Source: Rhodocyclales bacterium (lineage in GTDB: Bacteria > Pseudomonadota > Gammaproteobacteria > Burkholderiales > Rhodocyclaceae). From it: a stretch of 7,415 nt of DNA. The position numbers were made by a program, and so were the translations under genes. Every line of letters begins with the position of its first letter. The first letter of the stretch is position 1. Below the pieces are notes generated by a model that worked only from the letters and a program-made list of their open reading frames with translations, did no database searches and was not told the DNA's origin. Positions 6,662-7,415 of this stretch are shown piece by piece. Location: contig JAIOPW010000269.1 in NCBI GenBank assembly GCA_021413665.1, positions 1 through 7,415 of the forward strand, written 5' to 3'.

Positions 6662-7318
6662 TCAGAATACGAAAGCGGGCGCGGGCACGGCGGCCGTCAG
6701 CGGGGCGACCGCGGTTTCGAACAGGGCCCGGCGACGGAAATCATCACCGACCCGCACATATATCACCGCCTCCATCGCCGGGGCGGCGCCCTCGACTGCG
6801 AACAGACGCCCGCCGGGCTTCAACTGGTCCAGCAATGCTTCAGGTACCGCCGCGACGGCGCCGGAAACCATGATGGCATCGTAGGGCGCGTGGCCGGCAA
6901 GGCCGGCAAGGCCGTTGCCGACTTCCACCGCCACGTTCGTCGCGCCGGCACGGCGCAGGTTGTCGCGCGCCGTGTCCGCCACGGCGGGATCGATTTCGAT
7001 CGACCACACATGGTCCGCATGCGCGCCCAACAGAGCAGCCATGTAGCCGGAGCCGGTGCCGATTTCCAGTACGTTCTCGTGTTTTTTCATCGCCAGGGCC
7101 TGCAAGGCGTGGGCCTCGACCATCGGCGCAAACATGCGGGCGCTTGCCGATCCACCGAGCGGGATCTGCGTGTCGGCAAACGCCAGCCGGCGATGGGCCG
7201 GCGGCACGAATTCTTCGCGCTTGACCACGAACAGCACGTCGAGCACGTCCGGATCAAGGACTTTGCCGGGGCGCAGTTGCTGCTCGACCATGTTGTAGCG
7301 GGCTTGTTCGAAATTCAT
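6662..7318 (-). CDS. Protein-L-isoaspartate O-methyltransferase family protein (Pcm-like)
   Basis: The 218-aa SAM-dependent methyltransferase resembles Pcm from its N-terminus (ARYNMVEQQLRPGKVLDPDVL, residues 6-26; REEFVPPAHRRLAFADTQIPLG, 34-55). The SAM site is complete: motif I is VLEIGTGSGY (83-92), the acidic Glu108 lies in VWSIEIDP (104-111), YDAIMVSGA (146-154) is the post-I strand and LLDQLKPGGRLFAVEG (162-177) is motif III. Pcm methylates isoaspartyl residues in aged proteins. The loop that in E. coli Pcm reads TISQPYMVA is here SASARMFAPMVEA, so the Thr/Ser-Ile-Ser-Gln signature is absent. It belongs to a divergent Pcm-like subgroup, often found next to tolC in alpha- and betaproteobacteria, whose substrate is less certain. 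GGAGA lies 4 bases before the ATG. It is the first gene of the leftward operon. Confidence 0.87.
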   Translation of the reverse strand: MNFEQARYNMVEQQLRPGKVLDPDVLDVLFVVKREEFVPPAHRRLAFADTQIPLGGSASARMFAPMVEAHALQALAMKKHENVLEIGTGSGYMAALLGAHADHVWSIEIDPAVADTARDNLRRAGATNVAVEVGNGLAGLAGHAPYDAIMVSGAVAAVPEALLDQLKPGGRLFAVEGAAPAMEAVIYVRVGDDFRRRALFETAVAPLTAAVPAPAFVF

Positions 7319-7337
7319 GATATCTCCAGGAAATTCT

Positions 7338-7374
7338 ATATTAGCATACTCTAATACGCAGGCATGACTGACAA
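7338..7374 (-). promoter_or_regulatory. Candidate promoter of the pcm-rhodanese-tolC operon
   Basis: On the minus strand an extended -10, TGC-TAATAT, lies at 7346-7338. It would start transcription about 12-14 bases before the pcm ATG, leaving room for the GGAGA at 7327-7323. TTGTCA (7374-7369) is a 5/6 match to a -35, but it sits 25 bases from TAATAT. Paired with GAGTAT (7351-7346) the spacer is 17, though that -10 is poor. Which pair is used cannot be decided by eye. The AT-rich palindrome at 7339-7356 overlaps both options. Confidence 0.4.
7339..7356. promoter_or_regulatory. AT-rich inverted repeat, probable regulator-binding site
   Basis: TATTAG (7339-7344) and CTAATA (7351-7356) are perfect inverted 6-base arms around a 6-base spacer, giving an 18-base dyad typical of a dimeric repressor site. 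It stands out in an otherwise GC-rich window and covers the likely -10 of the leftward operon, so a bound protein would block transcription. The regulator is not identified. ArsR-type regulators often use TTAG-type arms, but this is only a suggestion. Confidence 0.4.
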
Positions 7375-7394
7375 GGGATGGATTCTACGCCGCC

Positions 7395-7412
7395 GCCGGG
7401 TAGTCACCCGGC
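7395..7412. other. Perfect stem-loop at the right edge
   Basis: GCCGGGT (7395-7401) and ACCCGGC (7406-7412) form a perfect 7-base-pair stem with an AGTC loop. No T-tract follows on either strand inside the window, so it is not a standard intrinsic terminator. It could be one arm of a structured leader or a terminator belonging to a gene beyond the edge. The rest of 7357-7394 shows nothing recognisable. Confidence 0.4.
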
Positions 7413-7415
7413 TCC

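Noticed and set aside
5487..6884. Rightward open frame of 465 aa spanning the tolC, rhodanese and pcm genes on the opposite strand
   Set aside because: It crosses three well-supported genes on the other strand. Its translation is Arg/Gly/Leu-rich and low in structure, with no motif.
6892..6914. Tandem GGCCGGCAA copies (about 2.5) in the pcm-like gene
   Set aside because: The 9-base period simply encodes a short Leu-Ala-Gly repeat at residues 136-142. It is too short to treat as a repeat element.

Overview
This GC-rich window (about 64% GC by eye) carries a dense set of Gram-negative envelope genes. The protein types and the gene order (waaC-waaA facing a pcm, rhodanese, tolC operon) fit a betaproteobacterium, most plausibly a Rhodocyclales-like one. 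That placement is inferred from gene content, not from a search.

Layout from left to right. Bases 1-2059 form a leftward block: a GT2 glycosyltransferase of the WaaE/KdtX kind, then a UDP-glucuronate 4-epimerase-like sugar-nucleotide epimerase joined to it by an ATGA overlap, then the 5' end of a probable exported ATP-dependent DNA ligase that runs off the left edge. A 62-base divergent gap (2060-2121) holds a good -10 box for the rightward genes. Bases 2122-4400 are waaC (heptosyltransferase I) and waaA (Kdo transferase), joined by a 1-base TGATG overlap. Bases 4379-7318 are a second leftward cluster, in transcription order pcm-like methyltransferase, single-domain rhodanese, tolC-type outer-membrane channel and a Uma2-family nuclease-like protein. 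The last gene runs tail to tail into waaA with a 22-base antisense overlap. Bases 7319-7415 are the operon's upstream region, with an AT-rich palindrome and, at the right edge, a perfect hairpin.

Function. WaaA adds Kdo to lipid A and WaaC adds the first heptose. The GT2 enzyme probably decorates the inner core, and the epimerase may supply a galacturonic-type sugar nucleotide. TolC is the outer-membrane exit duct for efflux or type I secretion. The rhodanese and the methyltransferase are cytoplasmic and are probably linked to tolC only by co-transcription.

No clearly new multi-gene system is visible. The best leads are an in-frame insertion in waaA (about 3198-3278) made of a palindromic, UUCG-capped sequence that looks like a dispersed repeat inside a coding region; the AT-rich palindrome in the promoter of the pcm-rhodanese-tolC operon; and a Pcm-like protein lacking the usual catalytic-loop motif. 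No rRNA, tRNA, CRISPR array, transposase or insertion sequence was seen.
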